Assembly (NCBI GenBank): GCA_020052325.1
Contig: JAGVPF010000152.1
Span: 1 to 14,612 of the forward strand
DNA length: 14,612 bases
Reading direction: 5' to 3'
DNA from: an archaeon
Lineage (GTDB): Archaea; Micrarchaeota; Micrarchaeia; Anstonellales; Bilamarchaeaceae
In this document: positions 1 to 6,177 of the stretch, in pieces
Position numbering within the stretch: the first letter of the stretch is position 1
How the letters are laid out: each line of letters opens with the position of its first letter
Notes under the pieces: generated by a model
What the model was told of the DNA's origin: nothing
Database searches by the model: none
The model's input: only the letters and a program-made list of their open reading frames with translations
Translations under genes and position numbers: made by a program

Positions 1-2
1 AA

Positions 3-905
3 GCAGAAGCCGCTGGATTCATTATCTATCCTCTGAAAGCTACGTTCCTTGAACTTACTCGATTTGAGTATGACGGCACGTTCAGCGACTTCCTGAACAT
101 ATCCAAGAAGGTCGATGCCAAGATTCTATATCTGCAAAAATACCCTGACCCTGAAAATCCAGAGGGCACTGCGGGGTTCAGCTTCTTCTTCACATCAGGC
201 AAGGGCGGGATTGACCTCCACTCGTTCGATGTGGGCGACACGCACTTCGCAGAGAAAGAGGAGGAAGAGCCGGAAGAGAATCTCGAGGGAATGAGGAAGG
301 AACTCACCGAGATTGTCGTCCAGCTCGCCAAGGAGCTGGGCATCACAACTCACTGGGAACTCGCATCCCCGCAATTCTGCCAGCAGGTCGCTGAGAAAAG
401 CGGGAAGGAAATCGAGCCATTCCAGTTGGAGCAGTTCATACGCGGTCTCGAAGGCGCTCCTGAAGTGATTAAGGTCTTGGAAGAGAACAAGAAGCGCAAG
501 GAGGAGAAGGCGAAGGAGATTGCCACCGAGCTTGTCCAGACCAAGGAGGAGTATCGCTTCGCCAAGAAGAACATGCAGAAGGAGATAATTATCCGCGAGT
601 TCATGGAAGCGAAGGGCATGAACCCCGAGGAGCGGGGCGTATTGTATTCAGTGAGGTCGCACGCCGACCTTCTCATCGCCAAGGAGGAGATGCAAGCTCC
701 GACCATAGCGAAGAAAGCCGCTGAAAAAATCTCCACGATGGCGGGCGGAGACCGCATCCCTCTTGCAGACATGGCGCGGGAACTCGGTGCGGTGTCGAAT
801 AACCTCGCAGTCCTACTGAAGGCTAATGGAACTGCGTGGGGTGTCGACGTGGTCAAGGAGAAGAACAAGCTCCTCGTTGTGAAGTTGCAGAACAGACTCA
901 TCTGA
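3..905 (+). CDS. Hypothetical charged protein, 5'-truncated
   Basis: The frame is open from the window edge, so at least 300 residues are present and the true start lies upstream. A GTG at 231 could be called as a start, but the codons before it (about 76 residues, ordinary mixed alpha/beta composition) read as protein, so I do not use it. I do not recognise the family. The first ~75 residues look globular. The middle (about residues 155-205 of the visible part) is very rich in Glu and Lys and probably forms a long helix or coiled coil. The last ~50 residues contain a helix-turn-helix-like stretch (IPLADMARELG, then NNLAVLLKANG) followed by two short strands, which could be a winged-helix fold. 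No signal peptide or membrane segment is visible. It ends with TGA only seven bases before the convergent lipoprotein gene. It lies in the accessory part of the window and may belong to the integrated element. Confidence 0.75.
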   Translation, partial: AEAAGFIIYPLKATFLELTRFEYDGTFSDFLNISKKVDAKILYLQKYPDPENPEGTAGFSFFFTSGKGGIDLHSFDVGDTHFAEKEEEEPEENLEGMRKELTEIVVQLAKELGITTHWELASPQFCQQVAEKSGKEIEPFQLEQFIRGLEGAPEVIKVLEENKKRKEEKAKEIATELVQTKEEYRFAKKNMQKEIIIREFMEAKGMNPEERGVLYSVRSHADLLIAKEEMQAPTIAKKAAEKISTMAGGDRIPLADMARELGAVSNNLAVLLKANGTAWGVDVVKEKNKLLVVKLQNRLI

Positions 906-912
906 CTTACCA

Positions 913-1320
913 TTACGGATAAGTGCAGTCAGCGATTAATCCACCTCCGTGGATTACGGCTCGTACATTCTGTTTTGTTCCTGCGTCTGCTTGGAGAGTG
1001 AATGCTCTGGCCTCTCCTGACGGAAGTGTTCCAATCTCAAATTCATCAGTCGAGATAATACAATCGCTTGTTACACCTTTTGGTTTTAGCAACGTTAAGT
1101 GCAGATTGAAATTCTCAAAGTACTTGTCTGTCGCAAGATTGGTGACGGTTCCCTCGCATACTACGTTAGTCTCATCCCAATAGCAATTGCGTTCAATTTT
1201 TAGGTACTGGCTCGCCTCATCATCAAATACTGTTGAGTCAGAGATTGTGTCGCCAATCGAAGAAAGCCCACAGCAACCAACTGCCAACAATCCCAGAACA
1301 AGAATCAGATAGAGCTTCAT
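913..1320 (-). CDS. Putative lipoprotein with a FxLYD-like domain
   Basis: A 135-residue secreted protein. The N-terminus has Lys2, a hydrophobic core (residues 3-14) and a lipobox-like AVGC with Cys16 followed by Cys17, so membrane anchoring through a lipid-modified Cys is likely. Position -3 is Ala rather than the preferred Leu, so plain signal-peptide cleavage is possible. The mature part has four Cys (in NCYW, VCEG, SDCI and ADCT), enough for two disulfides. Its pattern of an aromatic/hydrophobic strand, a GTVTN turn and a late acidic stretch with GTLPSGEARAF resembles the small beta-sandwich FxLYD-type domains of extracellular archaeal and bacterial proteins. That is inference from pattern only. 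It is divergent from the tail-anchored protein at 1373. There is no convincing Shine-Dalgarno site before its ATG, and an A/T-rich element lies about 26 bases upstream, which suggests a leaderless transcript. It ends in TAA. Confidence 0.7.
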   Translation of the reverse strand: MKLYLILVLGLLAVGCCGLSSIGDTISDSTVFDDEASQYLKIERNCYWDETNVVCEGTVTNLATDKYFENFNLHLTLLKPKGVTSDCIISTDEFEIGTLPSGEARAFTLQADAGTKQNVRAVIHGGGLIADCTYP

Positions 1321-1340
1321 GGTTAAACAAGGAAGAAAAA

Positions 1341-1352
1341 CAATAATAATCT
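1341..1352. promoter_or_regulatory. A/T-rich TATA-like element between divergent genes
   Basis: The 52-base gap between the starts at 1320 (minus) and 1373 (plus) has one A/T-rich block, CAATAATAATCT. Its centre is about 26 bases from both starts. That is the archaeal TATA-to-TSS distance, so the block could serve both genes. It is a weak match to a TATA consensus. Confidence 0.35.
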
Positions 1353-1372
1353 TCGGATTCTGAGGTCATGTG

Positions 1373-1672
1373 ATGAAGAGATACCGCTTCACCTATGTGG
1401 TTCGTGATTGCCAAGCTCCCGCATCCAGTGCCCGCTATGGAGTCCTCCGATTCCACGGGAACACCTACCAGCAAGCGAGAGCAAGGGCAGAGCATCAAAT
1501 CCAGCGCATGAACAGGAGCAAGAGGAATCTCGACCTCACCTACACGCTACTCCCGCCCAAGACGTTCGCTGATAAACTCGCGCCCGTGCTCCGGTGGTTC
1601 TGGTATCTCCTCGGTGCTCTCATCTTCGTACTGTTATTCTGGTTTGTCGCCGGGCTTTTCATGAAGTCTTGA
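1373..1672 (+). CDS. Small basic protein with a C-terminal membrane anchor
   Basis: I chose ATG 1373 (99 residues) because GAGGT at 1362-1366 sits six bases before it. A GTG one codon upstream is also in frame. The first ~70 residues are strongly basic, with many Arg and Gln (for example YQQARARAEHQIQR), and look cytoplasmic. One hydrophobic segment at about residues 73-95, rich in Trp, Leu, Phe and Val, is followed by a short MKS tail, so the protein is probably tail-anchored with its basic domain inside. Family not recognised. The gene ends in TGA 14 bases from the convergent zinc-ribbon gene. It and the divergent lipoprotein form a small pair of envelope-associated genes in the accessory region. 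The basic face could contact nucleic acid or the inner membrane surface, but the sequence does not settle this. Confidence 0.65.
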   Translation: MKRYRFTYVVRDCQAPASSARYGVLRFHGNTYQQARARAEHQIQRMNRSKRNLDLTYTLLPPKTFADKLAPVLRWFWYLLGALIFVLLFWFVAGLFMKS

Positions 1673-1686
1673 GTGTCGGTATCCGA

Positions 1687-1986
1687 CTAACCGCTCTTGT
1701 GTTCAGCACCGCATATTTTGCATCTCACGAGATACACACCGGACTTCTCCCTAACCAGCTCGAAGTAGCTCGTATAATCCTCGCCATTCTTCTCCTTCGT
1801 CCAGTTGTTGCCGCAGTCCTTATTTTTACAGTCGACATGAACAAGCGTTCCATGCTCCCAGACCAACTGGATGGCTCCTTGAGGTATCCGTGAAATCCTT
1901 TTCTCCACATCTCCCCCAATCTCGCTCTCTACGACTGGTCTCTTCTTCCCCTTTTTGTAAACCTCAATTGACAACTCCTCTCTCAT
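1687..1986 (-). CDS. Small zinc-ribbon protein
   Basis: The start is placed at ATG 1986 because GGAGG at 1992-1996 lies five bases upstream, a near-ideal site. An ATG at 1998 is in frame but has no such site. The protein is 99 residues. Its first 45 residues are polar and charged. The second half carries two Cys pairs, CKNKDC and CKIC, about 30 residues apart (Cys53, Cys58, Cys89, Cys92), which fits one structural zinc site in a small ribbon. No family can be named. It is the last gene of the minus-strand operon that begins with the recombinase. The preceding membrane-protein gene ends at 2002, only 15 bases from this start, so translation is likely coupled. The membrane-protein frame would run straight into this gene if its TAG were read through, but the strong ribosome site argues that this is a separate product. 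It ends in TAG. Confidence 0.7.
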   Translation of the reverse strand: MREELSIEVYKKGKKRPVVESEIGGDVEKRISRIPQGAIQLVWEHGTLVHVDCKNKDCGNNWTKEKNGEDYTSYFELVREKSGVYLVRCKICGAEHKSG

Positions 1987-2001
1987 GCTATCCTCCATCT
2001 C

Positions 2002-3291
2002 CTACCCGTGGTAGCATGTGACTGATAAATCGAACTTCGCAGACACGGAAGTCTTAAGGTATTCAAGCACGAGAATCCCCGGCTCTGCGACATAGTCAAT
2101 GCGCAACGTAGTGTTGGCAGTATCAATGGCGTAGGCTGCGGCATAACCATTCTGCACATCCTCTGTGATGTCGGTTATGTTCCCCCTGCTATCCTGACTA
2201 TTCACCTCTATCCGAGAGCAGGTGATATTCTCCGCGTTGAAGTTGTGCACTGTCTCGGGGTCACCAAGTCTGAACGGAACGTCAACCACGTCCACGCTGA
2301 ACTGGCATGTAGAGTAATTATCCGAATTCGTGCAGACTGCCTGTGATAGCGTAGCGTTGATGTTGTCCAGCTTCTTCGTGCATGTCACGGTGAAGTTCTC
2401 CTTGGTGGAGTTGATGAACCGCAGGCTATCGTTGCCCACGTCGCCCGTCGTGTTCCATCCATCACACGCCTCGAAGGGCGTATGGGTAAAGAATTTCTTG
2501 TAGAGCGAGACGTTCACTGTCTTCTCAAGCACGCCGGAGTTCTTGAAGTTACCGAAGTATCCTTGTGCAACGTAGGTCGGTGTTCCTTCGCTGATGCTGT
2601 AATCATTAAAGAAGAAAGCGGCGAAGACGAATGAAGATGCGAGTAGAATCACTACAACTCCGATAACGCGCCAACGTGGATGCTTCACTGCGTTCGATAG
2701 AGCCCGCTCCTTTGGCTTGAGGAAGGTTTTCTCGAGTCTTGTGAAGAAGAATATATACCCCCATCCGAGAGCCACAAGCATAAAACCGAGGAGGGCGGTT
2801 ATGGGGATATAGACTGCATAAGTCGGTGTCCACGTCAACATTTTCCTGATAATCTGCCCGCCTAATACTCCAAAATCCAAGACGATTGTCATCGCCAATA
2901 CAATAAACGAGACCCCGTATCCAGCCTTGAAGACATGTTCCACCTTGGGCTCAGTCTTGAGCACTATTCTCGCGAATGGATAAAAAATCGAATAGACGAG
3001 GGCGAGTGGCACAATTGATTCGATGATGCCCCAGGGAAAAAATTGCGAAGTCAGATAAGTATTGATACTCAACAGCCCAATGACAAAGAGGAATATCAGA
3101 ATGCTGTGGAGCAGTATCCTTACCCACTCGATGAAGTGTGGTGCTTTCAGGCGTCTGTTGCCAAATACTAAGGCGAGGAAATAAGACAGTGATATGATAA
3201 GCGAGGCAAAGAGATAGGGTTGGATGAACGCCTCACTGCCAGCAGGGAAGAGTTTCAAGGCGCTATCGATAATGATGTCTTCAATGCCCAT
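2002..3291 (-). CDS. Polytopic membrane protein with a heavily sequon-marked ectodomain
   Basis: A 429-residue protein with two clear halves. Residues 1-228 have six predicted transmembrane segments (about 25-44, 57-76, 86-110, 122-145, 157-183, 208-228). The basic loop between the last two (residues 184-208, rich in Lys and Arg) should be cytoplasmic. That puts residues 229-429 outside the cell. This outer part has ten N-X-S/T sequons (Asn260, 280, 287, 294, 299, 312, 325, 355, 371, 393) and all six Cys of the protein (276, 304, 320, 329, 358, 426). The first 228 residues have none of either. The outer domain is therefore probably N-glycosylated and disulfide-bonded. I do not recognise the family. 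The six-helix half could be a channel, a scaffold or a VirB6-like element, and the outer half could be a surface or receptor-binding domain. The ATG is preceded by GGTGA at 3296-3300, which overlaps the stop of the upstream gene, so the two are translationally coupled. It ends in TAG. Confidence 0.8.
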   Translation of the reverse strand: MGIEDIIIDSALKLFPAGSEAFIQPYLFASLIISLSYFLALVFGNRRLKAPHFIEWVRILLHSILIFLFVIGLLSINTYLTSQFFPWGIIESIVPLALVYSIFYPFARIVLKTEPKVEHVFKAGYGVSFIVLAMTIVLDFGVLGGQIIRKMLTWTPTYAVYIPITALLGFMLVALGWGYIFFFTRLEKTFLKPKERALSNAVKHPRWRVIGVVVILLASSFVFAAFFFNDYSISEGTPTYVAQGYFGNFKNSGVLEKTVNVSLYKKFFTHTPFEACDGWNTTGDVGNDSLRFINSTKENFTVTCTKKLDNINATLSQAVCTNSDNYSTCQFSVDVVDVPFRLGDPETVHNFNAENITCSRIEVNSQDSRGNITDITEDVQNGYAAAYAIDTANTTLRIDYVAEPGILVLEYLKTSVSAKFDLSVTCYHG

Positions 3292-3299
3292 CGGCTCAC

Positions 3300-3725
3300 C
3301 TACGGAATCAAGCTTGAGATGAAGGGAACTTCTCCATCTTCAAGGCACGCGTCAATGCCCTTCTGTATCTTCTTCCAGAGCCCTTCCTCCTCAACGTCGA
3401 AAAGCCCGACGGTGTAGTGCTTCTTGCCCACCTCGAGCGTGCTCCAATTGAATTGCTGGCTCTGCGGGGCAGGAAGTGGAGGGAACGGCGCGGGCGCATC
3501 CAACCTCGGCGAGATATCCTGTTGAACCTTCAGGCGGAAGAGTGTCGTCTCGTTGCCGAAGACCTCGAACTTCAGGAATCCGAGCGCCATAGACACCTTG
3601 TGGTGCTCCACCACGAAGATATAGCGTTGCTTCTCGGCAGGCTCGTCCTTGAGCAGTGCGACTATCAGCTTGACCTTGTCGGGGTCTTCTATGGTGTCAA
3701 GCACCTTCGGTAGATTCTTTGTCAT
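3300..3725 (-). CDS. Hypothetical protein of the recombinase operon
   Basis: A small soluble protein, 141 residues from ATG 3725. The frame is open further, and a GTG at 3773 overlapping the previous stop would add 16 residues. Neither start has a good ribosome site: GAGAGG lies only two bases before the ATG. The first ~90 residues are compact and mixed alpha/beta with hydrophobic strands (RYIFVVEHH, LKFEVFG). A proline-rich linker follows (APAPFPPLPAP). The last ~50 residues form a second small domain containing YTVGLFDVEEEGLW. No signal peptide, membrane segment or metal motif is seen, and I recognise no family. The stop codon TAG runs directly into the ribosome site of the membrane protein, so the two are probably translated together. 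Its position inside the operon suggests a role in the element's biology rather than in host metabolism. Confidence 0.6.
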   Translation of the reverse strand: MTKNLPKVLDTIEDPDKVKLIVALLKDEPAEKQRYIFVVEHHKVSMALGFLKFEVFGNETTLFRLKVQQDISPRLDAPAPFPPLPAPQSQQFNWSTLEVGKKHYTVGLFDVEEEGLWKKIQKGIDACLEDGEVPFISSLIP

Positions 3726-3772
3726 AGCCTCTCGCACAGGACTATGGAGCGAACACTTTTTACGTGCTTCCA

Positions 3773-4000
3773 CTACTCCGGGCGCAGAGGAGCGGAGGGC
3801 TGACCCTCCGCCTGCCTGCTCTTCAGCACCGCAAGGAGCTTCTCGAGCCGCTCCAGCTCCGCCTTCTGCATGTCAGTCTCCCTCTGGTCGATGGGCATCG
3901 CGCATCTGGTACACCTTGACGTGTCAGGAGGGTTCACGAACCCGCACCGCTCGCAGTTGAGGTTCTTCGCATAGCTGATGACCTTCTCCCTCGGCTTCAC
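3773..4000 (-). CDS. Zinc-ribbon tail of the recombinase, behind an in-frame TAG
   Basis: A 75-residue frame starting with GTG 4000, with a classic zinc ribbon: CERCG (Cys16, Cys19), NPPDTS, then CTRCAMPID (Cys30, Cys33), followed by a charged helix with heptad-like Leu (MQKAELERLEKLLAVL). Many archaeal tyrosine recombinases carry exactly this module, NPPD turn included, at their C-terminus straight after the catalytic domain. Here it is in the same frame as the recombinase and separated only by TAG (4004-4006) and one Gly codon. The GTG has no proper ribosome site. The likeliest reading is that this is the recombinase tail, either cut off by a nonsense mutation, made by readthrough or translational restart, or decoded through TAG. 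Alone it would be a small DNA- or protein-binding ribbon. The frame ends in TAG. Reading past that TAG meets a TGA that overlaps the ATG at 3725. Confidence 0.6.
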   Translation of the reverse strand: MKPREKVISYAKNLNCERCGFVNPPDTSRCTRCAMPIDQRETDMQKAELERLEKLLAVLKSRQAEGQPSAPLRPE

Positions 4001-4003
4001 GCC

Positions 4004-4987
4004 CTAGGTCTTCTGCATGGCGACCTTGGTGTCCCGGGCGCTCATCTGGATGTAGACCGCGCTCATGTTCGAGCCAGGAACCCATCCGAAGAAGGCGTTG
4101 AGCTGTTCCTGCGACCAGCCTGCGATTGCAAGGGCTGTGGCACGGCTCTTCCTGAAGAAGTGGAAATTGTGCTTCTTCTTCAGCCCGACCTCCTTGGCAA
4201 GCCACCGGAGCTTCTGGAGGAGCACCGTGTAGTTCATCATCTTCTTCGGCTCGGAATTGCAGAAGACATACGCATCCGGGTCATCATGGTCAGGATGGGC
4301 GTCCATCCACTGCCGGAGGTAGCCCGTGCACCCTATGAGGTAGATGTCCCTGCTCCCGGTCTTGCATCCGGGGTCATCAGGCACATGGAGCGAGACCCCT
4401 TCGTCCTCGAACTCCACGTCATTGGTGTGGGGGGCGCTGATTTCCCCTATCCTCAAGCCAGCATCCCACAGGAGGGCGATGAATGCCCTTAATTTCGCAT
4501 CCGTGGTGGCGGCAAGGAGCTTGAACACGTCCTCCTCGTTGAGCATCTCCTTGCTCGAGTAGCGCTTCGGCTTGGGCACGTTGCACTTGACCCACTCGGT
4601 CTCTGGTGGGTTCTTGTAATCCGGGCAACCCTTCAGCCAGCGGAAGAAGACCTTTAGGATAGCCTTGAACTGCGCCTTGGAGGTCTCTGCGTATCTGGAG
4701 CGCTCCAGTGCGGCTACAGCCGCCCGTATGTCCTCCACGCCCAGCTCCTTGAAGCGCTTCCCGCCAAGGAACTGCATCCAGGACACCAGCGTCTTGGCAT
4801 ACTTGTAGACCCTCGCTGGCTTCATGCCCTCTGCCGTCTTTGCGTTGCAGAAGTCAAGGACGAGCTTCTTCCCATCCGCATCCAGCAGGGGTCTGAACTC
4901 CCCGTCTCCTTTCTCCTTAATCACAGGTGCATAGACATATGCCTGCACATCATAGCTATTTCCATACAGTCTGCTTCCCATTTCCAT
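4004..4987 (-). CDS. Archaeal tyrosine recombinase / integrase, catalytic part
   Basis: A site-specific recombinase of the phage-integrase (XerC/D-like) family. The start is placed at ATG 4987 because GAGGTG at 4994-4999 lies six bases before it. A GTG at 4996 is also in frame. The product is 327 residues. The N-terminal ~145 residues form a core-binding (SAM-like) domain. All catalytic positions are present in the C-terminal domain: Arg in DAGLRIGE (179), Lys in CKTGSRD (209), His and Arg in HFFRKSRAT (276 and 279), Trp in FFGWVPGSNM (302) and the nucleophile Tyr in VYIQMSARD (312). The enzyme should therefore cut and rejoin DNA. The frame stops at TAG just after the catalytic Tyr helix, where relatives usually continue into a zinc ribbon. 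That ribbon lies immediately downstream in the same frame. It is the first gene of a five-gene operon and lies next to a change from accessory to housekeeping genes, as expected of an integrase at one end of its element. Confidence 0.88.
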   Translation of the reverse strand: MEMGSRLYGNSYDVQAYVYAPVIKEKGDGEFRPLLDADGKKLVLDFCNAKTAEGMKPARVYKYAKTLVSWMQFLGGKRFKELGVEDIRAAVAALERSRYAETSKAQFKAILKVFFRWLKGCPDYKNPPETEWVKCNVPKPKRYSSKEMLNEEDVFKLLAATTDAKLRAFIALLWDAGLRIGEISAPHTNDVEFEDEGVSLHVPDDPGCKTGSRDIYLIGCTGYLRQWMDAHPDHDDPDAYVFCNSEPKKMMNYTVLLQKLRWLAKEVGLKKKHNFHFFRKSRATALAIAGWSQEQLNAFFGWVPGSNMSAVYIQMSARDTKVAMQKT

Positions 4988-5047
4988 CCGTTCCACCTCG
5001 GGTCCGCAGAGACAGCGAAGGAACTGATTGAGCTGTGGATTATGGTT

Positions 5048-5056
5048 CTTTATATA
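5048..5056 (-). promoter_or_regulatory. TATA box of the recombinase operon
   Basis: Read on the minus strand this is TATATAAAG, a strong archaeal TATA box. Transcription would begin about 25 bases further on, near 5026, giving a leader of roughly 40 bases that holds the GAGGTG ribosome site of the recombinase. The five minus-strand genes down to 1687 are spaced too closely for other obvious promoters, so this box probably drives them all. Confidence 0.6.
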
Positions 5057-5132
5057 CCAGTATGGAGAAGTAGAATCACGATTTCAGAGAGCCAAGCCCA
5101 TGACCCCGATTGGTTATATCGTGATATTGATT

Positions 5133-5160
5133 CCTCGAAACATTTAAGAGGGCTTCGAGG
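5133..5160. repeat. Inverted repeat near the element/chromosome junction
   Basis: CCTCGAA (5133-5139) and TTCGAGG (5154-5160) form a perfect 7-bp stem with a 14-base loop. It lies 17 bases past the aminotransferase stop, so it could be a transcript-end hairpin, although no T-run follows it on the minus strand. A second pair, ATCACGAT (5075-5082) and ATCGTGAT (5118-5125), lies next to it. In the gap between an integrase gene and host genes, either could be a recombinase arm site or att relic. The evidence is only the repeats and their position. Confidence 0.35.
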
Positions 5161-5176
5161 AGAGGATGGACGGACA

Positions 5177-6124
5177 CTAGAAGCTGTCGCTATCGAGATC
5201 CGGGTGCCGCTTCCCGTTCACGAAATCCAGCCATTTCAGGTACCTTTCATCCTTGCCCTGCACTACGTTGAAGTATGCGTCCCTGATGCATTTTGTGATG
5301 GGGCCCGGCTCGTTTCCAATCTGCCTCTGGTCCACGCTGAGAACCGGCGTTATCTCCGCGGCGGTCCCGCAGAGGAACATCTCCTCGGCCGTATAAATCT
5401 CGTCCCGCAGGATTGAGCGCTCGCTTACGGGCATGTCGAGTTCGAGCGCAAGCTCCATGACAGTCTGCCTTGTGACCCCCGCCAGCACCCCGTCATGGAG
5501 GGGCGGCGTTACGAGCTCACCGTTCCGTACGACGAAAATGTTCTCCCCCGTGCCTTCCGAAACGTGGCCGTCATGGGAAAGCATTATCGCCTCGTCATAG
5601 CCGGCGTTGACGGCGTCACGCTTTGCAAGGGAGGAATTGAGGTAATTCGCAGAAGCCTTCACATGCGGCGAAAGCACGTTCGTGCTAATCCTCCTCCAGC
5701 TGGAGACCATGCACCTGATGCCCTTGTCGGCCTTTTTTCCGAAGTATTTGGAGAAATCAATGGGAATTATCGAGAGCTCGAAAGGCTTCCCCTGCGTGCT
5801 TATCCCGATTTCCGAATATCCGGCATAGCATATCGGGCGGATGTAGCAGCTTTTGACCTTGTTAATGCGGACGAGCTCGCGTGTCGCCTTCATGAGTTCG
5901 TCCATGGAATAGTTGATTTCGAACTGGTATGATTTCGCGCCCTGGTAGAACCTCTTATAGTGGTCTTTCATCCGGAATATCGCCGGGCCGGCAGGCGTTT
6001 CGTAGCAGCGCATGCCCTCGAATATCGCCGTGGCGTAGTGCAAGCCGTGGGTGAGGACGTGGATTTTCGCATCATTCCAGTTTACGAACTTCCCGTTCAT
6101 CCATATCTTCCTGAGCGGCTTCAT
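5177..6124 (-). CDS. ilvE: Branched-chain amino acid aminotransferase
   Basis: A class IV, PLP-dependent aminotransferase of 315 residues, close to the usual ~300-310. It transfers the amino group between glutamate/2-oxoglutarate and the keto acids of Val, Ile and Leu in the cytoplasm. Visible family marks are the early IWMNGKFV strand, HGLHYATAIFEGMRCY (residues 26-41), the PLP lysine Lys156 in HVKASANYLNS, the cofactor-binding stretch SEGTGENIFVV (189-199), and GVLAGVTRQTV (212-222) followed by AEEMFLCGTAAEITPV. These favour IlvE over D-amino acid transaminase or aminodeoxychorismate lyase. The gene starts at ATG 6124 with no ribosome site but with a T/A-rich box 26 bases upstream, so its mRNA is probably leaderless. 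It is divergent from the glutaredoxin-like gene. It ends in TAG, with an in-frame TAA ten codons later. It is the first clearly chromosomal gene to the right of the integrase. Confidence 0.93.
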   Translation of the reverse strand: MKPLRKIWMNGKFVNWNDAKIHVLTHGLHYATAIFEGMRCYETPAGPAIFRMKDHYKRFYQGAKSYQFEINYSMDELMKATRELVRINKVKSCYIRPICYAGYSEIGISTQGKPFELSIIPIDFSKYFGKKADKGIRCMVSSWRRISTNVLSPHVKASANYLNSSLAKRDAVNAGYDEAIMLSHDGHVSEGTGENIFVVRNGELVTPPLHDGVLAGVTRQTVMELALELDMPVSERSILRDEIYTAEEMFLCGTAAEITPVLSVDQRQIGNEPGPITKCIRDAYFNVVQGKDERYLKWLDFVNGKRHPDLDSDSF

Positions 6125-6144
6125 GACTAGGGTTAATCAGCCAT

Positions 6145-6156
6145 GATTTTTTAATG
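6145..6156. promoter_or_regulatory. Shared TATA-like element of a divergent leaderless pair
   Basis: GATTTTTTAATG lies in the middle of the 53 bases separating the aminotransferase start (6124, minus) from the glutaredoxin start (6178, plus). Its centre is 26-27 bases from each ATG. Neither gene has a Shine-Dalgarno site, so one element directing two leaderless transcripts is a simple reading. Confidence 0.45.
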
Positions 6157-6177
6157 TTTCATGGGGAAATCAACTCC

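Noticed and set aside
231..905. GTG at 231 as the start of the first gene
   Set aside because: The same frame is open and protein-like all the way to the window edge, so the gene is truncated at the left and this GTG is an internal Val codon.
1687..3291. Membrane protein and downstream zinc-ribbon protein as one product through TAG readthrough at 2002
   Set aside because: The frames do line up, but a strong GGAGG site five bases before ATG 1986 shows the small gene has its own start. A zinc ribbon outside the cell would also be odd.
4997..5176. tRNA gene or tRNA fragment as integration target
   Set aside because: I read both strands for a T-arm (GGTTCGAATCC-like) and a cloverleaf near the integrase and found none.
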